Below, one piece after another: positions 9,114-17,473 of a DNA stretch of 64,000 nucleotides. The position numbers were made by a program, and so were the translations under genes. Positions within the stretch are counted from its first letter, which is position 1; the number at the start of each line of letters is the position of its first letter. A model generated the notes under the pieces. That model saw only the letters and a list, made by a program, of their open reading frames with translations. It did no database searches and had not been told where the DNA came from. Origin of the DNA: Pseudomonas fluorescens (GTDB lineage: Bacteria; Pseudomonadota; Gammaproteobacteria; Pseudomonadales; Pseudomonadaceae); assembly GCF_001648775.1 (NCBI RefSeq), contig NZ_LVEJ01000001.1, positions 62,001 through 126,000 of the forward strand, read 5' to 3'.

Positions 9114-10709
9114 ATGCCCGTACCCGACCCGTTCCGCGAAGGCCTCGCCCGAGGCTGGAAAACCTACAACGGCGCGCAACTCACCGACGACCTGACCCTT
9201 GAAGCCGACGTGGCCATCATCGGCAGCGGCGCGGGTGGCGGCACCACCGCTGAAATCCTCAGCGCCGCCGGCTACAAAGTCCTGCTGATTGAAGAGGGTC
9301 CGCTGAAAACCAGCTCCGACTTCAAAATGCTCGAAGACAAGGCCTACAGCAGCCTGTACCAGGAAGGCATCGGTCGCATGAGCAAGGACGGTGCGATCAC
9401 CATCCTGCAAGGTCGCGCGGTCGGCGGCACGACGTTGATCAACTGGACATCGAGCTTTCGCACGCCCGAACCGACGCTTGAACACTGGGCCAGGGAGCAC
9501 AACGTCAAAGGCCACAGTGCCGCCGACATGGCGCCGTGGTTCGAGAAAATGGAACAGCGCCTCGGCGTCGCGCCGTGGATGGTCCCGCCCAATGCCAACA
9601 ACGACGTGATCCGCAAAGGCTGTGAGCAACTCGGCTATAGCTGGCACGTGATCCCGCGCAACGTGCGCGGTTGCTGGAACCTCGGTTACTGCGGCATGGG
9701 CTGCCCGACCAACGCCAAACAATCGATGATGGTCACCACCATTCCGGCGACGTTGGAAAAGGGTGGAGAACTGCTCTATCTGGCCCGAGCGGAGAAACTG
9801 CTGATCAATGGCGACAAGGTCACCGGCCTGCACTGCGTGGCGATGGACGAGCGCTGCGTCGCACCGACCGGGCGCAACATCACTGTCAAGGCGCGGCATT
9901 ACGTGCTGGCCGGCGGGGGCATCAACAGCCCGGCGCTGTTGCTGCGCTCGGACGCCCCGGACCCGCATAAAAATCTGGGGAAACGCACCTTCCTGCACCC
10001 GGTGAACATGTCCGCCGCGCGCTTCGATGAAGTCATCAACCCGTTTTACGGGGCGCCGCAGTCGATTTATTCCGATCATTTCCAATGGAAGGACGGCACC
10101 ACCGGGCCGATGGCTTTCAAACTGGAAGTGCCGCCATTGCACCCGGCGCTGGCCGCCACGCTGCTCGGCGGTTTTGGTCAGGAGAGCGCGCAACACATGG
10201 CCGACCTGCCGCACACCCACGCCATGCTCGCCTTGTTGCGCGACGGCTTCCACCCGGACAGTACCGGTGGCTCGGTCGAATTACGCGGTGACGGTTCGCC
10301 GGTGCTCGACTATCAGGTTTCGCCCTATGCCTGGGAAGGCTTGCGCCGGGCGTTTCAGGTCATGGCCGAAATCCAGTTCGCCGGCGGCGCGAAATCGGTA
10401 ATGCCGATGCACGCCGACGCGCGCTACGTGAAAACCCTGGCTGAAGCGCGCACGTTGATCGACGGTTTGAGCCTGGAGCTGTATCGCACGCGACTGGGCA
10501 GTGCCCACGTCATGGGCGGCTGCGCGATGGGTGAAGAGCCGAAAAGCGCCGTCACCGACAGCCTCGGCCGCCATCATCAACTGGCTAATCTGTCGATCCA
10601 TGACGGCTCACTGTTCCCCACCAGCATCGGCGCCAACCCGCAGCTGTCGGTGTATGGCCTGACCGCGCAACTGGCGACAGCACTCGCCGACAGGCTGAAA
10701 AACCCGTGA
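9114..10709 (+). CDS. GMC-family FAD oxidoreductase
   Basis: 531 residues. The N-terminal FAD-binding Rossmann motif is GSGAGGGTTAEILS (about residues 37-50). The second GMC signature region is around GRAVGGTTLINWTSSFR. The C-terminal catalytic region includes GSAHVMGGCAMG and ends NPQLSVYGLTAQLATALAD. The enzyme oxidises alcohols; relatives include long-chain alcohol oxidases and membrane-linked sugar or alcohol dehydrogenases. It has no signal peptide of its own, so export may depend on the adjacent Tat-signal subunit. With the upstream aldehyde dehydrogenase it forms an alcohol-to-acid route under TetR control. Confidence 0.88.
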   Translation: MPVPDPFREGLARGWKTYNGAQLTDDLTLEADVAIIGSGAGGGTTAEILSAAGYKVLLIEEGPLKTSSDFKMLEDKAYSSLYQEGIGRMSKDGAITILQGRAVGGTTLINWTSSFRTPEPTLEHWAREHNVKGHSAADMAPWFEKMEQRLGVAPWMVPPNANNDVIRKGCEQLGYSWHVIPRNVRGCWNLGYCGMGCPTNAKQSMMVTTIPATLEKGGELLYLARAEKLLINGDKVTGLHCVAMDERCVAPTGRNITVKARHYVLAGGGINSPALLLRSDAPDPHKNLGKRTFLHPVNMSAARFDEVINPFYGAPQSIYSDHFQWKDGTTGPMAFKLEVPPLHPALAATLLGGFGQESAQHMADLPHTHAMLALLRDGFHPDSTGGSVELRGDGSPVLDYQVSPYAWEGLRRAFQVMAEIQFAGGAKSVMPMHADARYVKTLAEARTLIDGLSLELYRTRLGSAHVMGGCAMGEEPKSAVTDSLGRHHQLANLSIHDGSLFPTSIGANPQLSVYGLTAQLATALADRLKNP

Positions 10710-10737
10710 AAAAACCCATTATTGCGATCGTCTATAG

Positions 10738-11304
<567 letters not shown>

Positions 11305-11317
11305 CGACCGTTCAAAC

Positions 11318-11342
11318 GGCGCCCGCGTGCACTGCGGGCGCC
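11318..11342. other. Stem-loop between coaD and ferredoxin gene
   Basis: A perfect 9-bp GC stem, GGCGCCCGC (11318-11326) with GCGGGCGCC (11334-11342), and a 7-nt loop. There is no T-tract, so it is more likely an mRNA-stabilising or processing structure than a terminator. Confidence 0.5.
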
Positions 11343-11367
11343 AATGCGGCACAATTGCGCGCATTGA

Positions 11368-11658
<291 letters not shown>

Positions 11659-11682
11659 GCCTTCAGCGTCCGTTCGGGCCTC

Positions 11683-11747
11683 TTCGCGAGCAGGCTCGCT
11701 CCCACTTTTGAAATGCGTTCCAAAGTGGGAGCGAGCCTGCTCGCGAA
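11683..11747. repeat. REPIN 3
   Basis: An inverted REP pair between the convergent ferredoxin gene and the small exported-protein gene. Confidence 0.95.
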
Positions 11748-11782
11748 GGGGCCATCAGCAGCACCGCAAAACCCTGATCAAC

Positions 11783-12106
11783 TCACTCGCGCTGCTCAAA
11801 CCCCTCCCCGATACACCCCAGACACCGCACAAACGCCGCTTTCGCCGGATCAACCACCAGCGCCTGCCCGGCATCGCCAATCCCGCCACCCAGCGCGGTA
11901 AACGGCAACGACACGACAAACGCCCCCGCACCGATCACCGTCGCCACCACCAATAAAGGTCGGGCAATCAGCAAATCGCCGATCATCGCGTAGGCCGGGG
12001 GATTCTGGATGGTGTAGCGCGGATCACCGCTGCCGTTTTCCGTGGCCTGAACAGCCAGACTGGAACACAGCAGCAGTGCAACAACGAGGGCTTGCAAGGA
12101 CTTCAT
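11783..12106 (-). CDS. Small exported protein, function unknown
   Basis: 107 residues. A clear Sec signal peptide ([21 protein letters not shown], cleavage after about residue 21) is followed by a short mature region ([12 protein letters not shown]). A hydrophobic, glycine-rich segment comes next ([22 protein letters not shown]), then a CLGC motif near the C-terminus. The hydrophobic segment suggests membrane association after export. I know no function for it. It lies 3' of mutM on the same strand, 69 bp away. Confidence 0.7.
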   Translation of the reverse strand: MKSLQALVVALLLCSSLAVQATENGSGDPRYTIQNPPAYAMIGDLLIARPLLVVATVIGAGAFVVSLPFTALGGGIGDAGQALVVDPAKAAFVRCLGCIGEGFEQRE

Positions 12107-12175
12107 GGCACGATCCTTCGGGCTGAACAGTGAGACAACTCACTATAGACCGTAGGACCTTTTCAGCTTTTTGCC

Positions 12176-12988
12176 TCAGCTCTGGCAGCGCGGGCAGAAC
12201 ACACTGGCGCGCTGACCCAGCTTCACTTCGCGCAGACCGGTGCCACAGACCTTGCAGTGCTCACCGCCGCGGCCGTAGACAAATAGCTCCTGCTGAAAAT
12301 AGCCCGGCTGGCCGTCACCACCGATGAAATCACGCAACGTGGTGCCACCGCGCTCGATGGCGGCGGCCAGAATACGTTTGATCTCGATCGCCAATTTCAG
12401 ATAGCGCCCCCGAGAAATGCCTCCGGCCTCGCGACGTGGGTCGATCCCGGCGGCAAACAATGCTTCGGTCGCGTAAATATTGCCGACCCCAACCACCACC
12501 GCGTTGTCCATGATGAACGGCTTGACTGCCATCGAACGCCCGCGCGACAACTGGAACAGCCGCTCGCCATCGAACAGATCGGTCAACGGCTCCGGGCCGA
12601 GACGGATCAGCAGTTCGTGATTGAGCGGGTCGTTACTCCACAACATCGCACCGAACCGTCGCGGGTCCGTATAGCGCAGCGCCAGCCCCGACTCCAGTTC
12701 GATATCGACGTGTTCATGCTTGAGCGCCGGCAAACCGACTTCGACCAGACGCAAATTGCCCGACATGCCCAAATGGCTGATCAGCGTGCCCACTTCGGCA
12801 TTGATCAACAGATACTTGGCGCGTCGCTCGACCAGCACGATGCGCTGCCCTGACAGGCGCACATCGAGGTCTTCTGGAATCGGCCAGCGCAGCCGCCGAT
12901 CACGCACGATGACCCGACTGACACGCTGGCCTTCCAGATGCGGGGCGATCCCGCGACGGGTGGTTTCGACTTCCGGCAGTTCAGGCAT
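12176..12988 (-). CDS. mutM: Formamidopyrimidine-DNA glycosylase
   Basis: 270 residues. This base-excision repair enzyme removes 8-oxoguanine and formamidopyrimidines and nicks by beta/delta elimination. It has the invariant N-terminus [12 protein letters not shown], with Pro2 as the catalytic amine and Glu3, the conserved lysine in RRAKYLLI, the helix-two-turn-helix region ([16 protein letters not shown]) and a C-terminal four-cysteine zinc finger (CKVC ... CPRC). It is followed at the 3' side by a small exported-protein gene and preceded by an HDOD-protein gene 12 nt away on the same strand. Confidence 0.97.
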   Translation of the reverse strand: MPELPEVETTRRGIAPHLEGQRVSRVIVRDRRLRWPIPEDLDVRLSGQRIVLVERRAKYLLINAEVGTLISHLGMSGNLRLVEVGLPALKHEHVDIELESGLALRYTDPRRFGAMLWSNDPLNHELLIRLGPEPLTDLFDGERLFQLSRGRSMAVKPFIMDNAVVVGVGNIYATEALFAAGIDPRREAGGISRGRYLKLAIEIKRILAAAIERGGTTLRDFIGGDGQPGYFQQELFVYGRGGEHCKVCGTGLREVKLGQRASVFCPRCQS

Positions 12989-13000
12989 GGCGTCCTCGGA

Positions 13001-13867
13001 TCAATGCGCGCCGAGGTCGCGGATCGTTTGTTTGAGGGTTTCGAAGTCGTAATCCGACAGTCCTACATAGTCGAGCACCAGCGGCCCGACGGCGTTCCAT
13101 TCGAAATCTTCGGTCTGGTTGCCCAGCACGCGATACGAAGCGCAAATGTGCTCGGCCATCTTCAGGATCGCCAACAGGTTTTTCAGCTGACTGTTGCGCG
13201 ACGACTCATCGCTGAAGATCGCCAGGGCATTGTGGTGATTGGCGATGGCCGCGCTGACATGCTCGGGCAGGCGCCAGGACTTGGCCGTGTAGTAACCGAC
13301 CACCGCGTGGTTGGTGTTGAACTCGCTGTTCTCGGTGTCGACGACCCGGCATTCGGCGCTGGCGTTGGCGTACGCCTTTTCCAGCACCGACATGTAATTG
13401 GGGAACCGTTGCAGCATCAATGGCACGCCGCAATCGTGGAACAGGCCCAAGGCATACGCCTCGTCGCCGGCCTGAGTACCGACGCGCTTGGCCAGGGTCA
13501 GGCAGGTCATCGCCACATCCTGGGCGGTGTCCCAGAAACGGTTGAGGGTGACGATGGTGTCGTCGTTCATCTCGCCCTTGATCGACTGCGCGTTGATCAG
13601 GTTGATGATCGAGCGGCTGCCCAACAGGTTCACCGCGCGTTGAATCGAGGTGATCTTGTTGCTCAAGCCGTAATACGGCGAGTTGACGATTTTCAGCAAC
13701 GAGCCGGACAGGCCAGGATCCTGAGCGATCAGCTTGGCGATCACCTCCAGGTCCGGATCAGGCATGTACTGCTCCATTTGCAGATCCACCATGATCTGCG
13801 GTTGCGCCGGCACACTGATGCCTTGCAGCGATTGTTGAATCTGTTCGGTGGTCAGCTCTTGGGACAT
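13001..13867 (-). CDS. HDOD domain protein
   Basis: 288 residues, mostly one HDOD domain (signature LLKIVNSPYYGLSNKITSIQ, LFHDCGVPLMLQRFP, NHAVVGYYTAKSWRLPE, IANHHN). HDOD proteins lack full metal-dependent phosphodiesterase activity and act as signalling scaffolds in motility, cyclic-di-GMP and stress pathways. No additional GGDEF, EAL or CheY domain is present. It is encoded just upstream of mutM in the same direction, with a 12-nt gap, so the two may be co-transcribed. The partner protein is unknown. Confidence 0.88.
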   Translation of the reverse strand: MSQELTTEQIQQSLQGISVPAQPQIMVDLQMEQYMPDPDLEVIAKLIAQDPGLSGSLLKIVNSPYYGLSNKITSIQRAVNLLGSRSIINLINAQSIKGEMNDDTIVTLNRFWDTAQDVAMTCLTLAKRVGTQAGDEAYALGLFHDCGVPLMLQRFPNYMSVLEKAYANASAECRVVDTENSEFNTNHAVVGYYTAKSWRLPEHVSAAIANHHNALAIFSDESSRNSQLKNLLAILKMAEHICASYRVLGNQTEDFEWNAVGPLVLDYVGLSDYDFETLKQTIRDLGAH

Positions 13868-14040
13868 AAGTACACACTCTGGGACAGGCGGCGATTCTAA
13901 CCGTTGAAACCGCAGGACGACACACCGATGGGCATATCGGAGGAACTTTCATTCAAGCTCAGGCTTCGGATTTTGTAAGGCGCGCCGGACAATTTCTGTC
14001 TGCTGCGCCAGTAAATTCCCGCAGACTCAGGAGCTTATCG

Positions 14041-14580
14041 ATGGCCACCTCACTCAATGGCAAGCGCGTCGCTTTTTTGGTAACCGATGGTTTCGAACAG
14101 GTTGAATTGACAGGTCCCAAGCAGGCCCTGGAACAGGCTGGTGCCCAAGTCGACATACTGTCGGCTGAAGCTGGCAAGGTCAAAGGCTGGAACCACGACA
14201 AACCGGCGGACGATTTCAACGTCGACCAGACCTTTCAAAGCGCCAGCAGCGAGCAGTACGACGCAATCGTCCTGCCGGGCGGCGTGCAGAATTCCGACAC
14301 CATCCGCATCGATCAGGATGCCCAACACTTGGTCAAGACCGGCGCCTCGGCCGGCAAACCGATTGCGGTGATCTGCCATGGCGGCTGGCTGCTGATCTCG
14401 GCCGGGCTGGTCAACGGCAAGACCATGACCAGTTACAAAACGCTCAAGGATGATCTGGTCAATGCCGGGGCCAATTGGGTCGATAAAGAAGTGGTCAAGG
14501 ACGGTCACTTGATCAGCAGCCGCCAGCCGGATGATATTCCGGCGTTCAACAAGGAGCTGATCGACGCACTTTCGGCGTAG
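14041..14580 (+). CDS. DJ-1/PfpI-family protein
   Basis: 179 residues, one PfpI/DJ-1 (class I glutamine amidotransferase-like) domain. The nucleophile elbow is AVICHGGWLLIS, with the cysteine followed by His-Gly, as in the PfpI/YhbO subgroup. VAFLVTDGFEQVELTGP and VLPGGVQN give the other family landmarks. Members include stress-protective glyoxalase/deglycase-like enzymes and intracellular peptidases. The gene is divergent from the HDOD gene; the start has GGAG about 8 nt upstream. Confidence 0.88.
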   Translation: MATSLNGKRVAFLVTDGFEQVELTGPKQALEQAGAQVDILSAEAGKVKGWNHDKPADDFNVDQTFQSASSEQYDAIVLPGGVQNSDTIRIDQDAQHLVKTGASAGKPIAVICHGGWLLISAGLVNGKTMTSYKTLKDDLVNAGANWVDKEVVKDGHLISSRQPDDIPAFNKELIDALSA

Positions 14581-14594
14581 AAGTCAAAACCGCC

Positions 14595-14684
14595 TTCGCG
14601 AGCAAGTCGAATCGTCGCACCGTCGCTCCCACACTGGTCTTGTGTAGGCCGTAAATCCCCTGTGGGAGCGAGCTTGCTCGCGAA
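14595..14684. repeat. REPIN 4, one arm interrupted
   Basis: The right arm is a normal REP. The left arm reads TTCGCGAGCAAG, then the unrelated TCGAATCGTCGCACCG, then TCGCTCCCACA, so the hairpin loop of one REP is replaced by extra bases. It lies between the PfpI and rlmI genes. Confidence 0.85.
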
Positions 14685-14768
14685 GGGGCCATCAGCGTTT
14701 CATCGCTCATCAAACCCGGCACAAGTCGCAACACGCTATACTCCCGCTCTTTTTTCCGGAGCGACGTC

Positions 14769-15965
14769 ATGTCCCTGCCTAGCCTGCGCCTCAAAGCCAA
14801 CGCCGACCGTCGCCTGCGCAACGGCCACTTGTGGGTCTACAGCAACGAAATCGATGTGGCCGCCACCCCATTGCACGGCTTCAAGGCCGGCGATCAGGCG
14901 ATCCTCGAAGCCGCCGGCGGCAAAACGCTGGGCATCGTGGCGATGAGCCCGAATAACCTGATCTGTGCCCGTCTGGTGTCGCGCGACATCAAGCTGCCGT
15001 TGGACAAATCCCTGCTGGTGCACCGCCTCAACGTAGCCCTGTCGCTGCGCGAGCGCCTGTTCGACAAGCCGTTCTATCGTCTGGTTTACGGTGACTCCGA
15101 CCTGCTGCCGGGCCTGGTGGTTGACCGTTTCGGCGACATTCTGGTGGTGCAGATCGCCTCGGCGACCATGGAAGCGCATAAAGACGACGTGATCGCCGCG
15201 TTGACCCAAGTGCTCAAGCCAAGCGGCATCCTGTTCAAGAACGATTCCGCTGCGCGTGATGCCGAAGGCCTCAACCGCTACGTCGAAACCGTGTTCGGTC
15301 TGGTGCCGGAGTGGGTGGCGCTGGAAGAGAACGGCGTGAAGTTCGAAGCACCGGTCATTCAAGGCCAGAAAACCGGCTGGTTCTACGACCACCGCATGAA
15401 CCGCGCACGCCTGGCGCCATACGCCAAAGGCAAACGCGTGCTCGACCTCTATAGCTACATCGGTGGCTGGGGTGTGCAGGCTGCCGCATTCGGCGCCAGC
15501 GAAGTGTTCTGTGTCGATGCGTCGGCCTTCGCCCTCGACGGCGTTGAGCGTAACGCTGCGCTGAACGGTTTCGCCGACAAGATGACCTGCATCGAAGGCG
15601 ACGTCTTCGAAGCCCTGAAGGAACTGAAAGCCAGCGAAGAGCGTTTCGACGTGATCGTGGCCGATCCGCCAGCGTTCATCAAACGCAAGAAAGACATGAA
15701 AAACGGCGAAGGCGCCTACCGTCGCCTGAACGAGCAAGCCATGCGCCTGCTCAACAAGGACGGCATTCTGGTCAGCGCTTCGTGTTCGATGCACCTGCCG
15801 GAAGACGATCTGCAGAACATCCTGCTGACCAGCGCCCGTCACCTGGATCGCAACATCCAGATGCTCGAGCGTGGCGGCCAGGGCCCGGACCATCCGGTGC
15901 ACCCGGCCATCGCTGAAACCCGCTACATCAAAAGCATCACCTGCCGTCTGCTGCCTAACAGCTGA
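14769..15965 (+). CDS. rlmI: 23S rRNA (cytosine(1962)-C(5))-methyltransferase
   Basis: 398 residues. An N-terminal PUA domain (residues ~1-75; RLRNGHLWVYSNEI) precedes an EEHEE linker and a C-terminal Rossmann SAM-dependent methyltransferase domain. Motif I is LDLYSYIGGWGVQAAAFGA, motif IV is VADPPAFIKRKKD and the catalytic cysteine region is LVSASCSMHL. This matches RlmI of E. coli, which methylates C1962 of 23S rRNA. It is followed by a strong intrinsic terminator. Confidence 0.93.
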   Translation: MSLPSLRLKANADRRLRNGHLWVYSNEIDVAATPLHGFKAGDQAILEAAGGKTLGIVAMSPNNLICARLVSRDIKLPLDKSLLVHRLNVALSLRERLFDKPFYRLVYGDSDLLPGLVVDRFGDILVVQIASATMEAHKDDVIAALTQVLKPSGILFKNDSAARDAEGLNRYVETVFGLVPEWVALEENGVKFEAPVIQGQKTGWFYDHRMNRARLAPYAKGKRVLDLYSYIGGWGVQAAAFGASEVFCVDASAFALDGVERNAALNGFADKMTCIEGDVFEALKELKASEERFDVIVADPPAFIKRKKDMKNGEGAYRRLNEQAMRLLNKDGILVSASCSMHLPEDDLQNILLTSARHLDRNIQMLERGGQGPDHPVHPAIAETRYIKSITCRLLPNS

Positions 15966-15975
15966 TACCGGTATG

Positions 15976-16009
15976 ACGGGGAGCCCCAGCGGCTCCCCGC
16001 TTGCTTTTT
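15976..16009 (+). terminator. rlmI intrinsic terminator
   Basis: The stem GGGGAGCC / GGCTCCCC with a 5-nt loop is followed by GCTTGCTTTTT. It closes the rlmI transcript and isolates the downstream accessory cassette. Confidence 0.88.
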
Positions 16010-16180
16010 ACGCGCTCATTTTCGTCTTTCTGTCACCCCGCCCACACTGAGCTTCCTACACTTGCCTTCCCATGGAAGTGCAGGAAATTTCCCTACGCCC
16101 GTTAATTACTGCCATTAGTCTCACAACTTCGTGACAAGCCCAAGATGAGTCCGACAAAATTACTGGAATATTCCTACTTA
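16010..16180. other. AT-rich non-coding stretch before the accessory cassette
   Basis: Base composition falls visibly compared with flanking genes (many AATATT, TTACTG and ATTACT runs) and stays low until about 16700. No ORF, REP or mobile element end is recognisable. The change in composition marks the left edge of what looks like acquired DNA. Confidence 0.45.
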
Positions 16181-16188
16181 ATATCCGC

Positions 16189-16216
16189 TTGCCAATAATC
16201 CATTACAAACTATTAT
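16189..16216 (+). promoter_or_regulatory. Sigma-70-like promoter of the micro-ORF operon
   Basis: TTGCCA (16189-16194) lies 16 bp from TATTAT (16211-16216), each one mismatch from consensus. The predicted start at about 16223 is just ahead of a small hairpin, CACC-ACGA-GGTG (16225-16236), at the 5' end of the mRNA. Confidence 0.6.
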
Positions 16217-16270
16217 TGAGTTGTCACCACGAGGTGGCACTTACCATTCAATGAACAAGGAGTTCACGTC

Positions 16271-16342
16271 ATGAAAGTTATCTCTATGGAAGGCAACAAA
16301 ATGGCAAACCTGGCTTTTCTGGTAGCCCCTAAAGCCCGCTAA
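16271..16342 (+). CDS. 23-residue micro-ORF, candidate precursor peptide
   Basis: A peptide of 23 residues that begins MKVISMEGNK and ends MANLAFLVAPKAR. Evidence for expression: a consensus-like Shine-Dalgarno AAGGAG (16257-16262) 8 nt before the ATG, a promoter 55 bp upstream, and a stable stem-loop 8 nt after the stop. It precedes a SagB-type oxidase, an AurF-type oxygenase and an exporter in the same direction. The short N-terminal part is polar and the C-terminal part is hydrophobic, ending in a basic K-A-R. It contains one Ser, no Cys and no Thr, so classic thiazole/oxazole formation in the C-terminal half is impossible; amine oxidation on Lys/Arg or backbone desaturation would fit better. 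Alternatively it is a leader peptide for attenuation. The coding call rests on context only. Confidence 0.6.
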   Translation: MKVISMEGNKMANLAFLVAPKAR

Positions 16343-16350
16343 GCGAGTCT

Positions 16351-16385
16351 AGACGCCGGGTAGTGCCGGCAACCCGGCGTCTTTA
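16351..16385 (+). terminator. Stem-loop after the micro-ORF, probable attenuator
   Basis: A perfect 11-bp stem, AGACGCCGGGT (16351-16361) with ACCCGGCGTCT (16372-16382), has a 10-nt loop and is followed only by TTAC. The strong stem and weak U-tract suggest partial termination or RNA protection, giving more micro-ORF than downstream-enzyme mRNA. This is common after precursor-peptide genes. Confidence 0.65.
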
Positions 16386-16412
16386 CAAACTTCAACCAGA
16401 GCTTCCTAAAAC

Positions 16413-17473
16413 ATGCACATCAACCCTTATCTATTTATATTGCCACGCACACCCGCGCACATAGTCTGGAATTATAAAGACCACATTCAACATGAACTTG
16501 ATCTTGACTATTCACTGCGACTAAGCCAACTCATCAACAATCCCGACTTGTTCGACAGCCGCAACAATATAGACATACAACTCCTCAATGCCGGAATCCT
16601 GAGTATTTCAAAACAAGACCCGATTGAATGGGGCTGGGACGAGCTATCGAAGATTTATCACATCGGCACGCAAAACATTCCCTGCCGCACAATATTCACG
16701 AATGGTCGAGACAATACCTGGACCACTGCAATGAAGTTCTGGCCAAACCCGCACCCTGCGCCGGGCGCGCGATCATTGACGCGACGTCGCGCATCGCATT
16801 GCCCACAGCCAGCGCACCGTCTCACGACAACCTGACTGACGCCCTGACCCGGCGCAAAACCTGTCGCTCCTTTACCGGCCGCGCCCTTTCGCTCGATGAC
16901 GTCAGTACGTTGTTGTACCTGTCATTCGGTTTTCTGCAAGAACGCGACAACGCGCAAGACGGCATTGCCGAAGGTCTCGACGCGCGCCGCAGCAGCCCTT
17001 CGGGTGGCGGACTGAACGCGTGCGAATGCTTTCTGCTGGCACAGAACATCGACGGTCTGGAGCCCGGTGTTTATGCCTATCACCCTGCCGAACATGTCCT
17101 GACACGGGTGAATGCGTTGCCGCAAGCGCCGCTAGGGCAGTTACTCGGCGGGCAGCATTTCATCAACAACCTGCCGCTGGGGTTGTTCATCACCGCCCGG
17201 TTCGACCGGTTGTGGTGGAAATATGAACACTCGCGTGCCTACCGCATGGCCTTCGTCGAAGCCGGTCATCTGTCGCAATCCTTCCAGTTGATCGCGACAG
17301 CATTGGGCCTCAATACCTGGCTGACCGGGGCCTTCACTGACAATCAGGTCGAGGCTCTGCTGAACATTGAAGGCACGGCCGAGCAACCGCTGTTTTTTGT
17401 CGGCTGTGGCGAAAGTGACGGCCAGGCAATGTGTCAGGAGATTCAGGATCTGCTGCGAGGGCCGCAAACATGA
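16413..17473 (+). pseudogene. SagB-type flavin dehydrogenase, frameshifted
   Basis: Two overlapping frames together make one ~353-residue SagB-type (nitroreductase-fold, FMN) dehydrogenase. Frame one from ATG 16413 gives the family's N-terminal domain (NPYLFILPRTPAHIVWNYK, ELDLDYSLRLSQLI) to about GTQNIP. The next frame continues HNIHEWSRQYLDHCNEVL and the catalytic domain (RRKTCRSFTGRALSLDDV, SSPSGGGLNACECF, VEAGHLSQSFQLIATALGLN). The switch is at 16680-16685, where one missing base in CCC-TGCC would restore a single frame. It may be a genuine mutation or a sequence error; no slippery heptamer supports programmed shifting. Family members oxidise azolines or peptide backbones in natural-product pathways. 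The start has only a weak ribosome site. Its stop overlaps the next ATG (ATGA at 17470). Confidence 0.8.

Noticed and set aside
8958..10253. 431-codon minus-strand frame over the GMC gene
   Set aside because: Shadow of the GMC oxidoreductase; codon pattern typical of the third-position GC effect.
16251..16274. Seven-codon ORF (MNKEFTS) whose stop overlaps the micro-ORF start as ATGA
   Set aside because: It contains the micro-ORF's Shine-Dalgarno and has no ribosome site of its own; overlap is likely chance.
16670..16692. Programmed ribosomal frameshift in the SagB-type gene
   Set aside because: No slippery heptamer in the zero frame and no obvious downstream pseudoknot; mutation or sequence error is simpler.
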